This document shows, one piece after another, positions 9,269 through 18,403 of a stretch of 64,000 bases of DNA. Both the position numbers and the translations under genes were made by a program. Each line of letters opens with the position of its first letter. Within the stretch, counting starts at the first letter, position 1. The notes below the pieces were generated by a model, which made no database searches, had not been told where the DNA came from, and saw only the letters and a program-made list of their open reading frames with translations. The stretch is from DATBJJ01 sp036556425 (GTDB lineage: Bacteria > Acidobacteriota > Vicinamibacteria > Vicinamibacterales > 2-12-FULL-66-21): NCBI GenBank assembly GCA_036556425.1, contig DATBJJ010000066.1, positions 57,203 to 121,202 of the forward strand, written 5' to 3'.

Positions 9269-11950
9269 TCAGTGCTCGTTCAACGCGCGCAACGGATCCG
9301 TGAGGCCCGCGCGCCGCGCCGGCAGATAGCTCGCGACGAGCGTGAGCGCAACGACGAACACGCAGACGCCGACGTAGCTGACGGCGTCCGTGGCCGTGAT
9401 GCCGAAGAGCAGCGTTGCGACGAGCCGCGTCAGGAAATATGCCGCGACCACGCCGATGCCGACGCTGACGATCGATAGCCGCAGGGATTCGCGAAGCACT
9501 TCGCCGACGATCGTCCGGGGCGCCGCGCCGAGCGCTATTCGTACGCCGATCTCACGCTTGCGCTCCGCCACGGAATAGGCGACCACACCGTACAGGCCGA
9601 GCGCGGCAAGCAATACCGCGAGCGCGGCGAAGCTCCCGAGCAGAATCAAAATGAACCTGCGCTGTCGCAGCGATCCTGAAGCGCCGATCGCGTCGCGCGT
9701 CGTTTGCACGTCCCACCACGGCGCGCCCGTCGCGCGCAGCCGCGCGCCGAGGTCCGCCACGACGCTCGATAGCTGAACGCGCGGATCCGCTCTGGCGATC
9801 AAGAACATGTCGTGCTCGATGATCTGGGTGTACGGCCGATACATGGTGGCGGCCAGCGGGTCGTCGAGGTTGCCTTGACGGATATCGCCAACCACGCCAA
9901 CGATCTCGCGCCACACTCCCACGACGGATCCGGCGCTGCTGCAGCACAACATCGAATCGTCCTCGGTGATCGCGATCCGCCGGCCGAGCGGCTCCTCGTC
10001 TCCGAAGTACCGGCGGGCGAACGTTTGACTCACGACGACCACGGGCGGCGCCGAGCCATCGTCGCGATCGGTGAAGACGCGTCCTTTGAGGAGCGGAATG
10101 CCCATCGCCGCGAAGTAGTCGGGGCTGACGAAGATGTCTCCCGCACGCGCCGCATCCGCGGGAGCCGAAGGCCGGCCATCGATCCGCAAGTACTGATCGC
10201 GAGCGTCGTTGACGGGCGGCCGCGACGTCACCGCGGCGAGCTGAATGCCGGGAACGGATCGCGCCGCGTCGAGCGCGTTGCGCCAGAAGAGGACGGCGGA
10301 CGGAAACGAGCGTCCGCCCTCGCCGCCGGTCTGGACGAGATGCTCGACGTCGATGCCGGCGCCGTTCGCCTGAATGCGCACGAAGCTGCGCGCGATCAGG
10401 CTGAACCCGACGAGGAGCACGAGCGACGCCGTCAACTCCGCGACGATCAACGCGCGGCGAAGCCGGCCGCGGCTCGGCCCGCTCGGCGACTGCGAAGACG
10501 ACTCGCGAAGCCCATCGTTCACGTCGATGCGCGATGCCCTCATTGCGACGATCCAACCGAACGCCGTGCCAATCGCGAGCGACGTCGCGAGGCTCGCGAG
10601 GAGCACACGCCCATCGACGGCCACCGCCATCCGCTCGGGAACGTATCCCTCGCGAACCGCGAGCGCGAGCACGATGTCGACGAGCCAACGCGCGGCGAGC
10701 GCGCCGAGCGCGCCGCCGGCGGCGAAGAGCAGCAGATTCTCCGTCAGGAGCTGACGGACGAGACGTCCGCGCGTGGCGCCGAGCGCGACGCGGACGACGC
10801 ACTCGCGGTATCTGACGACCGCCCGCGCCAGCACGAGATTCGCGACGTTGATGCACGCGGTCAGGAGGACCAGCGTGACGGCGCCGAGCATCAGCAACAA
10901 ACCGCGCGCGGAGCTCGGCGAGATGGAAGCGTAGTACTTCTCGAGCGGAATCACGCTGAAGCCGCGCTGGAGGTCGGATCCGAAGCGATAGCTGGTGGCC
11001 GACGGATATTCCAGCTGGAGCCTGCGCCCGATCGCCGCGATTTCCGCCTGCGCCTGCGCGGGCGCGACGCCGGGTCGCAGGCGCGCGAAGACGTCGAGGT
11101 CCGTATGCCGGCGATCCGCCGGATACTCCGCCTCGACGAGCGGCCTGAGGAAGTCCGCATCGTAGCGAAGAACGTTCGGCGGAAGAATACCGACGATCGC
11201 CAGCGGACGGCCGTCCGAGACGATCGTCTTGCCCACGATGCCGGGATCCGACCCGAAAAGACGCTTCCAGGCCGCGTACGTCACCAGCGTCACATCGCTG
11301 CGGCCCGGCAGCGATTCCTCGTGCGTGAATCCGCGGCCGAGCATCGGCGTGACGCCCAGCGTCGAGAGCCAATTGGCCGTCACGATCGCGACGTTCGCGC
11401 GGCGCGTCGCGCCGGCGTACTCGAACGCGAAATCGCTCCCATCGTCGGCCGCCATCGACTCGAAGACCGTGTTCCCGTCTCGCAGCGCGAGATAGTCGAG
11501 CAAGGCGACGTCGTCGGTAGCGATTGCCGCGGGGTTGCCGCAGATCTTGACGAGCCGCGAAGGATCGCGATACGGCGGCGGCCGCAGGATGACCGCGTCG
11601 ACGATGGTGAAGACGGCGGTGTTGATGCCGATGCCGAGCGCGAGCGTGGCCAGCGCGGCGGCCGTGAAGCCGCGGCGCTTCGCGAGCATCCGTGCGCCGT
11701 ACGACAAATCCTGCCAGAACTGCTCGATGCGCGCGCCGGCGCGGACGTCGCGGACGCGCTCCTTCACTTGCTCGAGCCCTTGAAGCTCGAGGAGCGCTGC
11801 CCGCCGCGCGTGCTCGCCGGTCAGCCCCTCGCGCTCGTTGTCCGCGGCGGCCAGATCGACGTAGGCGCGAAGCTCCTCGTCGAGGTCGTCGTCGACGCGG
11901 CGCCGATGCAGGAGGTTGCGCAGGAACGCCGACAGGCGTGAGAGGACCAT
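9269..11950 (-). CDS. ADOP-type FtsX/MacB-like ABC transporter permease
   Basis: 893 aa. N-terminal cytoplasmic helical domain (about 1-85, with LRNLLHRRRVDDDLDEELRAY and a GLTGEHARRAAL segment), then the first MacB-type half starting at LSYGARMLAKRRGFT...ALGIGINTAVFTIVDAVILRPPPY, a long periplasmic domain, three central TM helices (ACINVANLVLARA...RLVRQLLTE), a second periplasmic domain with SPDYFAAMGIPLLKGR, and the C-terminal REIGVRIALGA...LLFGI...LPARRAGLTDPLRAL block. No ATPase gene lies next to it, as expected for these orphan permeases of Acidobacteriota. The role is probably macrolide/peptide export or mechanotransmission, unproven for the family. Shine-Dalgarno AGGAG before the ATG. 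Confidence 0.93.
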   Translation of the reverse strand: MVLSRLSAFLRNLLHRRRVDDDLDEELRAYVDLAAADNEREGLTGEHARRAALLELQGLEQVKERVRDVRAGARIEQFWQDLSYGARMLAKRRGFTAAALATLALGIGINTAVFTIVDAVILRPPPYRDPSRLVKICGNPAAIATDDVALLDYLALRDGNTVFESMAADDGSDFAFEYAGATRRANVAIVTANWLSTLGVTPMLGRGFTHEESLPGRSDVTLVTYAAWKRLFGSDPGIVGKTIVSDGRPLAIVGILPPNVLRYDADFLRPLVEAEYPADRRHTDLDVFARLRPGVAPAQAQAEIAAIGRRLQLEYPSATSYRFGSDLQRGFSVIPLEKYYASISPSSARGLLLMLGAVTLVLLTACINVANLVLARAVVRYRECVVRVALGATRGRLVRQLLTENLLLFAAGGALGALAARWLVDIVLALAVREGYVPERMAVAVDGRVLLASLATSLAIGTAFGWIVAMRASRIDVNDGLRESSSQSPSGPSRGRLRRALIVAELTASLVLLVGFSLIARSFVRIQANGAGIDVEHLVQTGGEGGRSFPSAVLFWRNALDAARSVPGIQLAAVTSRPPVNDARDQYLRIDGRPSAPADAARAGDIFVSPDYFAAMGIPLLKGRVFTDRDDGSAPPVVVVSQTFARRYFGDEEPLGRRIAITEDDSMLCCSSAGSVVGVWREIVGVVGDIRQGNLDDPLAATMYRPYTQIIEHDMFLIARADPRVQLSSVVADLGARLRATGAPWWDVQTTRDAIGASGSLRQRRFILILLGSFAALAVLLAALGLYGVVAYSVAERKREIGVRIALGAAPRTIVGEVLRESLRLSIVSVGIGVVAAYFLTRLVATLLFGITATDAVSYVGVCVFVVALTLVASYLPARRAGLTDPLRALNEH

Positions 11951-12015
11951 GGACGCGCTCCTATAGACAAACGATAGAAGCGTAGCCGTCGTTCCTATCG
12001 AATGTCAATACGAGT

Positions 12016-12102
12016 GACGCGGATCACGCGGATCAGACGGATCCCGCGGGTTGGATGCGTTGCGACATCCGCGGAATCAGCGCGATCCGCGTGATCCGCG
12101 TC
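12016..12102 (-). terminator. Perfect 19-bp inverted repeat built from family-A units (putative terminator)
   Basis: Arms 12016-12034 and 12084-12102 are exact reverse complements, each made of two family-A units (GACGCGGATC ACGCGGATC); the 49-nt loop carries further partial units. The right arm touches the TAG stop of the PVC-type gene and the left arm ends before the ADOP gene on the same strand. No U-tract follows on the minus strand, so it could be a terminator, an mRNA-stabilising hairpin or a repeat with no regulatory role. A TTGACA hexamer (complement of 12003-12008) immediately beyond it may be the -35 of the ADOP promoter; a good -10 was not found. Confidence 0.55.
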
Positions 12103-14792
12103 TAACGTCCGTTCTGCAAGCGGAGCAGTTCGTCGGCGGTCCACGGGCGCGTGCGCGTTGCCGAGACCGCGCGCACGTCTTTCACGGTCGCCGGCGTGAC
12201 CGCCGTCGCGGTGTGGCCCCATTCGCGCCGGATGTAGGTCAGCGTTGCGGCGATCTGGTCGTCGCTCAGGACGAAGCCGAGCGGCGGCATCAATCCCGTC
12301 GAGCCCTCTTTGCCATTGAGCACGATCCGGACGGTGACTTCCGGCGATCCGAGGACGAATTCCGATCCAATCAAGCTCGGCGCAAGACGATCTTGGCCCC
12401 GGCCGTCGGGTTGATGGCAGGCGGAGCAGATCGATTGATAGGTCTCGCGTCCCGCATTGAATCGTGCCTGCTCCTCTGCAGTGAGCGGCGCGGCCGCCGG
12501 CGCGGCGTTCGGCTTGCCCGGCCACGTGAGACGCGGCAGCAGCGCGGCGGCGCGTTTGCCGAGGTCGTTCGCGGGCTCCGCGGCGGCGAGTCGGACGATG
12601 TCCGGCTCGGCCGGCAATCGGAGCGGCGGCGGTGCTGCGCCGCGCCCGCCGCCGCGCCCGCCGCCGCCCCCCTCGCGCGGAAACGCCGGAGCGCCTCCGG
12701 GTCCGCCGCGCGCGCCAGGTTCCGTGTTGTCGCCTGGCGTACCACCGCCCCCGCCGCGATTCCCGCGTCCACCGCCGCCCCCCGGCATGACCGCGTTGAG
12801 GAGCGCGACTTCGGCGCCGCGCATCATCGCGGACTGCTGCCATGCGGGCCGTGACGCATCCGCGATCAGCGAAAGCGCGGCTTGAACACGATCGCCTTGT
12901 CCGCCTCTCAGGATCGTTGCCGCCAGCATCGTGATCGCGGCACTCGCGGCGGGCGTGTCGGTGCGAGCGCGCAAGATCATGTCGAGCACGCCCGGCTCGC
13001 GTCCCGCCAATCCGCTCAGGGTCGCGTCGACGACGACGGGATCCGTTCCGTGGGCCTCGAGCATCTTCGCCGCGAGCCCGTCGCGCTCGCTTTCGGGCAG
13101 CGCCGTCAGCGACGCCGCGAACTGCCGCCGCACCGCCCAGTCGCTATCGTCCATGCGTTTGAGGAACGCGGACTTGACTGCGCCGTCGGTGTGATTCAAC
13201 CAGCGCTCCGCGAGACGAAGCGCGGAAACTCGAACGTCGCGCGACCGATCCTCCAGCGCTCGGATCACCATCGCGGGCTCGAGGCTGTCGAGGCCGTCGA
13301 GCGTCCACAGCGCGTGCAGGCGCGTCCGCCAGAGCGGCGCGCTTTGCGCGAGCGAGCGAAGCGCGTCCGCGACCGATCGATCGCCGCGCTCCACGAGCAC
13401 CCGCTGCGCCGTGTCGCGATACCAGCCGCTCGGATCGGAGAGGAGCGAGACCAAGGTCGATGACGCCGCCTTGGACAAGGATGGACCGCGCCGGCGGCGA
13501 GCCGTGTCGTGCACGATCCTGTAGATCCGCCCGTGCCGGGTCGGCATCTCGAGCTTCCGCGCGACGATTTGATCGCGCAGGTATTCGGTCACGTACGCGC
13601 GATGCTGAATGATCCCGCGATACATGTCGACGACGTAGAGTGTGCCGTCGGGCGCGTTCGAGAGATACACCGGACGGAAGCGCTCGTCGGTCGACGTCAT
13701 GAACTCGGCGTTCGTGTACGCCTTTCGCGCCGTCAGCGCCGTGCCGTCGTCGCTCACGATGATCCGGCTGATGAGATTCGCGGCGGGATCGACGACGAAG
13801 AGGTTGCCGTAGAGGCTGGCGGGCAGTCGATCGCCGCGATAGACCGTCGGCGCCGCCGCGGCGGTGTACGCCGCCAGCGTGCCGTCCGCGCGCAAGACGC
13901 CGGCCTGATAGCCGCGGTTGACGGCCGGCGTCTGTCGCGCCGGCCACGTCGTCATCACTTCGTTCTTCGCGCCGCGCAGCGATTCGTAGCTGCCGCGCGT
14001 GCGCATCAGGCTCGTGTTCCTCGCGTAGTACGGCGTCGGCACGACGTCAACGTGCAGCACCGACTCGTTCGAGTTCCGGTAGATGCGCCCGGCGTCGTCC
14101 TGCGAGTTGCCCCACTGCCCGCGCGACAGCGTCTTGCGAAACTCGAACGCGCCGTTCTTCAGTCGAAGGTAGGAATCCGTCTCGGACGTGTGCATCCAAT
14201 TGTCGAGCGCCCAGAGGAGGCTGTTGGCGTTGTGCTCGACGTTGGCGTCGCGGCGGCCGAACGCGGCCGACACGATCTCCTTCGCGTCCGCGCGGAGATC
14301 GCCGTTCGTGTCGCGCGCGAGCCAGAGGTTCGGCGGCTCGCCGACGAGCACGCCGTGCTCGAGGACCTTCAGCGCTCGCGGCAGCACGAGGCCGTCGAGG
14401 AACACCGTCTTCTTGTCCATCCGGCCGTCGTTGTTCGTGTCTTCGAGGACGCTGACGCGCCCCGACGGCTCGCGCTCCGTCGTCGCGGCAAGATCCTGCA
14501 TGTAGCCGAGCATCTCGACGACCCAGAGGCGGCCGTCCGAGTCCCAATCGACGAGGATGGGCTCCTCGATCATGGGCTCGCTCGCGACGAGCTCGACGTG
14601 GAATCCCGGCGCCAACACGAACGTCTTCATCTCCTCTTCGGGCGAGCGAACGGGCGCGGTCCGGCCGGCGGGCTGCACTGCCGGCGGCCACGTGCGGGTC
14701 GTGGCGGGCTGACTCGACGGTTGAAACGCGGACGCGTTCGCAGCCGCTATGGCGACGAGCAGAGCGATCGCGCGAGAAGTGCGACGGCGCAT
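12102..14792 (-). CDS. PVC-type heme-binding CxxCH protein (beta-propeller dehydrogenase domain + HEAT + cytochrome c)
   Basis: 896 aa, exported (RRRTSRAIALLVAIAAANASA). Order of domains: an N-terminal six-bladed propeller like soluble glucose/membrane-bound dehydrogenases (GFHVELVASEPMIEEPILVDWDSDGRLWV; VVDMYRGIIQHR), alpha-helical HEAT-like repeats (about 435-660), a Gly/Arg-rich low-complexity linker (GGGGRGNRGGGGG), and a C-terminal cytochrome c domain with one heme site CSACH (about 789-793) and a likely Met ligand in GLMPPLGF. The family is abundant in Planctomycetes and Acidobacteriota and is linked to oxidation of polysaccharide-derived sugars. It diverges tightly (26 bp) from the gluconate permease gene, which fits a sugar-oxidation role. 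Confidence 0.9.
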   Translation of the reverse strand: MRRRTSRAIALLVAIAAANASAFQPSSQPATTRTWPPAVQPAGRTAPVRSPEEEMKTFVLAPGFHVELVASEPMIEEPILVDWDSDGRLWVVEMLGYMQDLAATTEREPSGRVSVLEDTNNDGRMDKKTVFLDGLVLPRALKVLEHGVLVGEPPNLWLARDTNGDLRADAKEIVSAAFGRRDANVEHNANSLLWALDNWMHTSETDSYLRLKNGAFEFRKTLSRGQWGNSQDDAGRIYRNSNESVLHVDVVPTPYYARNTSLMRTRGSYESLRGAKNEVMTTWPARQTPAVNRGYQAGVLRADGTLAAYTAAAAPTVYRGDRLPASLYGNLFVVDPAANLISRIIVSDDGTALTARKAYTNAEFMTSTDERFRPVYLSNAPDGTLYVVDMYRGIIQHRAYVTEYLRDQIVARKLEMPTRHGRIYRIVHDTARRRRGPSLSKAASSTLVSLLSDPSGWYRDTAQRVLVERGDRSVADALRSLAQSAPLWRTRLHALWTLDGLDSLEPAMVIRALEDRSRDVRVSALRLAERWLNHTDGAVKSAFLKRMDDSDWAVRRQFAASLTALPESERDGLAAKMLEAHGTDPVVVDATLSGLAGREPGVLDMILRARTDTPAASAAITMLAATILRGGQGDRVQAALSLIADASRPAWQQSAMMRGAEVALLNAVMPGGGGGRGNRGGGGGTPGDNTEPGARGGPGGAPAFPREGGGGGRGGGRGAAPPPLRLPAEPDIVRLAAAEPANDLGKRAAALLPRLTWPGKPNAAPAAAPLTAEEQARFNAGRETYQSICSACHQPDGRGQDRLAPSLIGSEFVLGSPEVTVRIVLNGKEGSTGLMPPLGFVLSDDQIAATLTYIRREWGHTATAVTPATVKDVRAVSATRTRPWTADELLRLQNGR

Positions 14793-14818
14793 CCCTTCAT
14801 TGTAAGCTCCTGTCCATC

Positions 14819-16165
14819 TTGAACGCCGCCGATCCCGCGACGCTGCTGCTCGTGACCGCGTTCGGCGTCCTCCTCGTCATCGTCCTCATCACCTGGCTGA
14901 AGCTGCCCGCGTTCATCGCGCTCGCGGTCGGGTCGTTCGTCGTGGGCCTCGCGGCGCGCATGCCGGTCGCGGACATTCCGCGCGCGTTCCAGCAGGGCGT
15001 GGGGGACACGCTCGGCTTCATCGCGATGGTCGTCGGCCTGGGCACGGTCGTCGGCAAGCTGCTCGCGGAATCGGGCGGCGCGGTCGTCGTGTCGCGCGCG
15101 CTGGTGCGCGCCCTCGGCGAACGGCGGCTGGACTGGGCGATGCTGTTTTCCGGATTCATCATCGGCCTCCCGGTGTTCTTCCAAGTCGGACTCGTTCTGC
15201 TGACACCGGTGCTGTTCGCGGCCGTGCGACAAACGGGCACGCCGCTGCTGCGGCTCGGAATACCGCTCGTGGCAGGACTCTCGGTCGCGCACGGACTCGT
15301 GCCGCCGCATCCGGGTCCGCTCGCGGCCATCGAGCGGCTTGGCGCCGACACGGGGCGGACGCTGTTCTATTCGCTGATCGTCGGGCTGCCTGTGGCGATG
15401 ATCTCGGGTCCGCTCTTCGGGCGCGCGATCAGCCGGCGCGTCCGCGCCGAGCCTGGCATCGTCGCCGATCAACTGAGCGGAACGGCCGCGGCGGCTCGAA
15501 TGCCGTCGCTCGCGATCACGCTCGTGACGATCCTCCTTCCCGTGCTGCTCATGCTCCTCGCGGCGCTCGCGCAGTCGATCGCGGCGGATGGTCTCATGCG
15601 CCGGGCGTTCACGTTCGCCGGGAACCCGATCGTCGCGATGCTGCTCGCGACGCTGCTCGCGCTCTACACGTTTGGCACGTCGTGCGGATTCAATCGCGCG
15701 CACCTCCTCAGGGCCGCGGAGGAGTCCGTGTCCGCCGTCGCGAACGTGTTTCTCGTCGTCGGCGCCGGCGGAGGATTCGGCAGAGTGCTGGACGCGGCGG
15801 GCGTCGATACGGCGATCGCGCAGATGATGTCCGGACGTTCGTTGTCGCCGCTCGTGCTCGGCTGGTCGATTGCGGCGATGCTGCGCCTGTCGGTGGGATC
15901 GGCGACCGTTGCGGTCGTGACCGCGGCGAGCATCATGGCCCCAATCGTCACGGCGATGCCCGGCGCCAATCGGGACCTGATGGTCGTCGCGATTGGCGCC
16001 GGCTCGCTGATCGCGTCGCACGTCAACGACGGCGGATTCTGGCTCGTCAAGGAATACTTCAACATGACCGTGCAGCAGACGGTCGCGACCTGGACGATCC
16101 TCGAGACGATCGTCGCCGTGGCCGGTTTGCTCTGCACGCTGGCGCTCGGCACCGTTTTGGGATGA
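14819..16165 (+). CDS. Gluconate:H+ symporter, GntP family
   Basis: 448 aa inner-membrane transporter with about 12-14 hydrophobic helices. GntP family signatures include IIGLPVFFQVGLVLLTPVLF, AGLSVAHGLVPPHPGPLAAI, and the C-terminal SHVNDGGFWLVKEYF. It imports gluconate or a related sugar acid. The start chosen is TTG 14819 (MNAADPATLLLV); no Shine-Dalgarno is visible and only 26 bp separate it from the divergent PVC-type gene, so the true start could be the later GTG (VTAFGVLL). Neighbouring oxidoreductases suggest uptake of sugar acids produced outside. Confidence 0.92.
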   Translation: MNAADPATLLLVTAFGVLLVIVLITWLKLPAFIALAVGSFVVGLAARMPVADIPRAFQQGVGDTLGFIAMVVGLGTVVGKLLAESGGAVVVSRALVRALGERRLDWAMLFSGFIIGLPVFFQVGLVLLTPVLFAAVRQTGTPLLRLGIPLVAGLSVAHGLVPPHPGPLAAIERLGADTGRTLFYSLIVGLPVAMISGPLFGRAISRRVRAEPGIVADQLSGTAAAARMPSLAITLVTILLPVLLMLLAALAQSIAADGLMRRAFTFAGNPIVAMLLATLLALYTFGTSCGFNRAHLLRAAEESVSAVANVFLVVGAGGGFGRVLDAAGVDTAIAQMMSGRSLSPLVLGWSIAAMLRLSVGSATVAVVTAASIMAPIVTAMPGANRDLMVVAIGAGSLIASHVNDGGFWLVKEYFNMTVQQTVATWTILETIVAVAGLLCTLALGTVLG

Positions 16166-16184
16166 GTGTGAAATAATCGCCACG

Positions 16185-16646
16185 GTGCCGGGGAACCAGA
16201 CCATCGAGCGGATGCGCCGGCTGCTGCTCGCGATTCTGACCATCGGTCTCGTGGGCACGAGCGTCGACTTGGTGCTCCTGAAACACTATGAAGACGGCTG
16301 GCAGATCGCGCCGCTCGTGCTGCTCGCGGCGGCAGTGCTGGAGGTCGTGTGGCTCGCGTGGACGGGCAGCCGGACCGCGGTGGCGGTGCTGCGCGTGACG
16401 ATGGCGCTGTCGATCGTTGCGGGCGCGCTGGGATTCGTGCTGCACTATCAGAGCAACCTCGAGTTTCAGAAGGAAGTCGATCCGTCGCTGACCGGGTGGC
16501 CCCTTGTCATGATCGTCATGCGGGCGAAGGCGCCGCCCGCGCTCGCGCCCGCGGCAATGATTCAGCTCGGCCTGCTCGGACTGCTGTGCACGTTCCGGCA
16601 TCCGAGCCTTGCGCCCCCGGAAACCTCGAAAGGAGCACACGCATGA
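16185..16646 (+). CDS. Small four-helix membrane protein, unknown function
   Basis: 153 aa from GTG 16185 (MPGNQTIERMRRLLLAIL). Four hydrophobic segments: about 10-28, 41-60, 66-85 and 121-138, with charged short loops; the C-terminus SLAPPETSKGAHA is polar. No family recognised. Its stop overlaps the ATG of the ComEA-like gene (ATGA), so the two are translationally coupled and probably belong to the electron-transfer-like cluster downstream. The loop KHYEDGWQ between helices 1 and 2 is the only notable polar region. Confidence 0.7.
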   Translation: MPGNQTIERMRRLLLAILTIGLVGTSVDLVLLKHYEDGWQIAPLVLLAAAVLEVVWLAWTGSRTAVAVLRVTMALSIVAGALGFVLHYQSNLEFQKEVDPSLTGWPLVMIVMRAKAPPALAPAAMIQLGLLGLLCTFRHPSLAPPETSKGAHA

Positions 16647-17293
16647 ACCTGAACCGATACATCACGCTGTCGTTCGCGATCGCGATCGTTGGACTGCTCG
16701 CCGCGGCGCTGCCTGCGCACGCGCAGGTTGGAAAGTCTCTTGGAGTTGTCGACGCGAACACGGCGCAGGAAAAGGATCTGCTCGCGATGCCGCACATGAC
16801 GCCGGCAATCGTGAAAGGCCTCATCGAGAAGCGGCCGTTCGCGAGCATCACCGATCTCCACGCGTATCTCCTCAGCCAGAAGCTCACGCCCGAGCAGGCG
16901 ACGGAGTTCTACGGCAAGGCGTTCGTGCACATCAACCTGAACACGGCCACGCCGGAAGAGATCCTGCTCGTGCCAGGCGCGGGCAAGCGCATGGTGCGTG
17001 AGTTCGCCGAGTACAGACCGTGGAAGACGTGGGCGCAGTTCGACAAGGAAATCGGCAAGTACGTTGGAGCGGAACGGACCGCGCAGCTCGCGCAATACAC
17101 GTTCATCCCCGTTCGCCTGAACACGGCGACCGACGAGGACATCCTTTCGATTCCAAACGCCGGCCCGCGGATGGTCCGCGAGTTCAAAGAGTACCGGCCG
17201 TGGAAAACGAAGGAGCAGTTCATCAAGGAGATTGGGAAGTACGTCGGGGCCAAGGAAGCGGAGCGTCTCTGGCGCTATGTCGTGATCGACTGA
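16643..17293 (+). CDS. Secreted ComEA-like protein with three helix-hairpin-helix repeats
   Basis: 216 aa, ATG 16643 with Shine-Dalgarno AAAGGAG; the ATG overlaps the upstream stop. Signal peptide ending LPAHAQ. The mature protein is three successive HhH units of roughly 60-65 residues, each with the pattern N-T-A-x-x-x-[DE]-[LI]-L-x-x-P...: VDANTAQEKDLLAMPHM, INLNTATPEEILLVPGAGKRM and LNTATDEDILSIPNAGPRM; the last two are near duplicates, each followed by EYRPWKT and EIGKYVGA. ComEA proteins bind incoming DNA in the periplasm, but HhH-only exported proteins are common next to cytochromes in Acidobacteriota and their job is unknown. Followed after 9 bp by the cytochrome/barrel gene. Confidence 0.85.
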   Translation: MNLNRYITLSFAIAIVGLLAAALPAHAQVGKSLGVVDANTAQEKDLLAMPHMTPAIVKGLIEKRPFASITDLHAYLLSQKLTPEQATEFYGKAFVHINLNTATPEEILLVPGAGKRMVREFAEYRPWKTWAQFDKEIGKYVGAERTAQLAQYTFIPVRLNTATDEDILSIPNAGPRMVREFKEYRPWKTKEQFIKEIGKYVGAKEAERLWRYVVID

Positions 17294-17302
17294 ACACGCC
17301 TG

Positions 17303-18400
17303 ATGGTCCGGCTGCTCGCCGTTCACGTCTGTCTAGCGCTCGGTCTCGGAAGCGCGCACGCGCAGCCGGCGCCCCCATCTCCGAAGAGCGGCGCGGAGCT
17401 GTACCGCGCGGCGTGCGCGGCGTGCCACGGCGCCGACGGCCGCGGCGCGCCCGCCTCTTCGATCGGACGATCGATCGAGCCTCCTGACTTCACGGTCTGC
17501 AGCTTCGCGACGCCGGAAGCGGATGCGGACTGGATGGCCGTCGTTCACGAGGGCGGACCGGTTCGCGCGTTCGATCGGATGATGCCGTCGTTCAAAGAGG
17601 CGCTGTCCCTCGACGAGATCGCTTCCCTCGTCTCTCATCTTCGAACGTTCTGCACGGATCGCCGTTGGCCGCGCGGCGATCTGAATCTTCCACGTCCGCT
17701 CGTGACGGAAAAGGCGTTCCCCGAGAACGAAGCGGTCGTCACGACGACCGTCGACGTCGAAGGCGACGGGGGCGTGGGCAACCAGTTCCTCTACGAGCGG
17801 CGAATCGGATCGCGAGGGCAGATCGAGATCGCGCTGCCGATCGACTTTCGCGAGCGAAGCGCGGGCGGATGGTCGCGCGGCATCGGCGATATCGCGATCG
17901 CGTTCAAGCACGTCGTGGCGCACAGCGTCGCGCGCGGCTCGATCGTCAGCGCGGGCGGCGAAGTCGTCCTTCCAACCGGCAGCGAGTCCAACGGTCTCGG
18001 CGGCGGCGCGACGGTACTCGAGCCCTTCGCAACCGTCAGCCAGATGCTCCCGCGGAATGCGTTTCTTCATGTGCACGCGGGCCTCGAGGCCCCGCTCGGC
18101 GCCGACGACCGGCACAAGGAAGTGTTCTGGCGCGCGGCGATCGGGAAGACGTACACCGAGGGATGGGGCCGCGCGTGGTCGCCGATGATCGAGCTGCTCG
18201 CCGCGCGCGAGATCGGCGCGGGCGAAGGCGTCGCGTGGGACGTGCTGCCGCAGATGCAGGTGACGTTGAGCACGCGGCAGCACGTAGTGCTGAACGGCGG
18301 CGTCCGCGTGCCTCTGAATCAGCGCGAGGGGCGCGGCGCGGCGGTGATGGTGTATCTCCTCTGGGACTGGTTCGATGGCGGATTCTTCTCGGGCTGGTAA
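17303..18400 (+). CDS. Cytochrome c domain fused to a predicted outer-membrane beta-barrel
   Basis: 365 aa. Signal peptide (LLAVHVCLALGLGSAHAQ), then a class I cytochrome c (about 28-115) with heme motif CAACH at 38-42 and a candidate axial Met in DRMMPSF. Residues about 120-365 have no heme motif and read as alternating hydrophobic/polar strands separated by Gly/Asp turns (QFLYERRIG, GDIAIAFKHVV, SIVSAGGEVVLPTG, HVVLNGGVRVPL), ending in an aromatic residue (FFSGW), as outer-membrane barrels do. The combination suggests a heme domain plugged into or facing an outer-membrane protein. Adjacent genes encode a pentaheme cytochrome and the HhH protein. The barrel assignment is inference from pattern only. 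Confidence 0.72.
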   Translation: MVRLLAVHVCLALGLGSAHAQPAPPSPKSGAELYRAACAACHGADGRGAPASSIGRSIEPPDFTVCSFATPEADADWMAVVHEGGPVRAFDRMMPSFKEALSLDEIASLVSHLRTFCTDRRWPRGDLNLPRPLVTEKAFPENEAVVTTTVDVEGDGGVGNQFLYERRIGSRGQIEIALPIDFRERSAGGWSRGIGDIAIAFKHVVAHSVARGSIVSAGGEVVLPTGSESNGLGGGATVLEPFATVSQMLPRNAFLHVHAGLEAPLGADDRHKEVFWRAAIGKTYTEGWGRAWSPMIELLAAREIGAGEGVAWDVLPQMQVTLSTRQHVVLNGGVRVPLNQREGRGAAVMVYLLWDWFDGGFFSGW

Positions 18401-18403
18401 CGA

